Positions 63,606 to 64,000 of a DNA stretch of 64,000 bases are shown here, one piece after another. Source of the DNA: Rhodoferax sp. OV413 (GTDB lineage Bacteria; Pseudomonadota; Gammaproteobacteria; Burkholderiales; Burkholderiaceae_C); the NCBI RefSeq assembly GCF_900104385.1, contig NZ_FNJA01000004.1, forward strand, positions 372,001 through 436,000, given 5' to 3'. Position 1 is the first letter of the stretch. Each line of letters begins with the position of its first letter. The position numbers and the translations under genes were made by a program. The notes below the pieces were generated by a model that had not been told where the DNA came from, did not search any database, and saw only the letters and a list, made by a program, of their open reading frames with translations.

Positions 63606-63648
63606 TGCACCAAACTCGAGCGCAATGAAATCGCATCAATTTGGTGCA
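63606..63648 (-). promoter_or_regulatory. NtrC-binding enhancer sites of glnA
   Basis: CGCATCAATTTGGTGCA (63632-63648) matches the NtrC dyad TGCACCA-N3-TGGTGCA at 12 of 14 positions. A second TGCACCA half-site begins at 63606. They lie about 110-150 bp upstream of the sigma-54 promoter, the normal enhancer distance, just after the stop of the CinA-like gene. Confidence 0.65.
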
Positions 63649-63649
63649 T

Positions 63650-64000
63650 TTATGTACGCACCAATTCGGGACCCAGCTGCGCGCCGAAACCCTGCAGGCC
63701 CTCCAGCAGCGCCGGGTAGGCATGGTCTATCTGCGCGGGCGTACCTTTGACACCCAGCTCGATATGCCGGCCAAACTCCGGGTGGTCGACGCTGGGCAGG
63801 CTGAACACCTTGACGCCGTCAAAGCGCTGCTCCAGCGCCTGCATCAGCGGGGTCAGCGCAGCCTCCATGGAGCCGAACACGATGACCGACTTCTCGACCC
63901 ATGCCGCGCGCTGGAACCACTGCGCATAGTGCTGGTCCAGCACCCACTCGACCATGGGCCAGGCCATGACCGGGAAACCGGGCACGAAATGCACATGCTG
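63650..64000 (-). CDS. CinA/MoaB-like molybdopterin-binding-fold protein (5' part beyond window)
   Basis: The frame runs in from the window edge, so only the last 116 residues are seen. They open with VHFVPGFPVMAWPMVEWVL, which matches the PGFPVMAWPM motif of the competence/damage-inducible protein A family (MoCF fold). The remainder is SMEAALTPLMQALEQRFDGVKVFSLPSV and a short C-terminal domain. Stand-alone members act on pyridine nucleotides or have unknown roles. The gene ends just upstream of the NtrC sites of glnA. Confidence 0.75.
   Translation of the reverse strand, partial: QHVHFVPGFPVMAWPMVEWVLDQHYAQWFQRAAWVEKSVIVFGSMEAALTPLMQALEQRFDGVKVFSLPSVDHPEFGRHIELGVKGTPAQIDHAYPALLEGLQGFGAQLGPELVRT

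Overview
The window is GC-rich DNA from a betaproteobacterium of the order Burkholderiales, most likely a Comamonadaceae member (Rhodoferax/Polaromonas-like). Three things point there: a Bug-type substrate-binding protein and a Gram-negative trimeric porin, the glnA - small gene - ntrB - ntrC order, and a short palindromic repeat family of a kind I associate with Comamonadaceae. I found no tRNA, rRNA, CRISPR array, prophage or complete insertion sequence. The genes look chromosomal.

Layout. (1) 1-9183: a minus-strand catabolic operon (CoA-transferase, FAH-family hydrolase, Bug receptor, VOC protein, aldehyde dehydrogenase, tautomerase, nitroreductase, porin, truncated tannase/feruloyl-esterase-like lipoprotein) with a divergent LysR regulator. 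(2) 9329-20620: an envelope/stress island. It holds an OmpA-like lipoprotein, DUF4398, a transglutaminase, BON, glycine-zipper, a Cys-repeat protein, a beta/gamma-crystallin protein, a lone receiver, a NarL-type regulator with its CHASE3 kinase, DUF1328/DUF883/YqjE-like membrane proteins, DUF2177 and a cardiolipin-synthase-like lipoprotein. (3) 20632-36262: a PQQ-type sugar dehydrogenase, two Crp/Fnr regulators, AsmA, a flavin split-barrel protein, a PAS-GGDEF cyclase, an HPII catalase, and a CheB-CheR-PAS fusion followed by a cut-off PAS protein. (4) 36553-47090: a giant cyclic beta-1,2-glucan synthase plus DUF1003, ferritin-like, BON and CsbD stress genes. (5) 47145-52984: an OpuC-type ABC transporter operon with a histidine-ammonia-lyase-fold gene embedded in it, next to an ornithine-cyclodeaminase homologue. 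(6) 53141-58428: exonuclease III, a second CoA-transferase, and a GGDEF-EAL protein. (7) 58675-64000: ntrC, ntrB, a small secreted protein, glnA with a sigma-54/NtrC promoter, and the end of a CinA-like gene.

The strongest candidate for an under-described system is region 5. The lyase has lost the Ala-Ser-Gly triad that forms the MIO cofactor and several HutH catalytic residues, yet it keeps others and has gained a lysine. It lies between the binding protein and the permeases of a quaternary-amine transporter. This fits an ergothionase-like (trimethylammonia-lyase) uptake-and-cleavage module. A TTGTATATACAA palindrome upstream of the operon, with a close match upstream of the cyclodeaminase gene, suggests one GntR/HutC-type regulator for both.

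A second signal is a bipartite sequence, CTGTCGG-N4-GTCCTAC (or its GTCCTAC half), found between genes next to many of the envelope/stress genes. It looks like a shared operator of an unidentified regulator. A third is the dispersed palindromic repeat family, one copy of which appears to lie inside the glucan synthase coding sequence.
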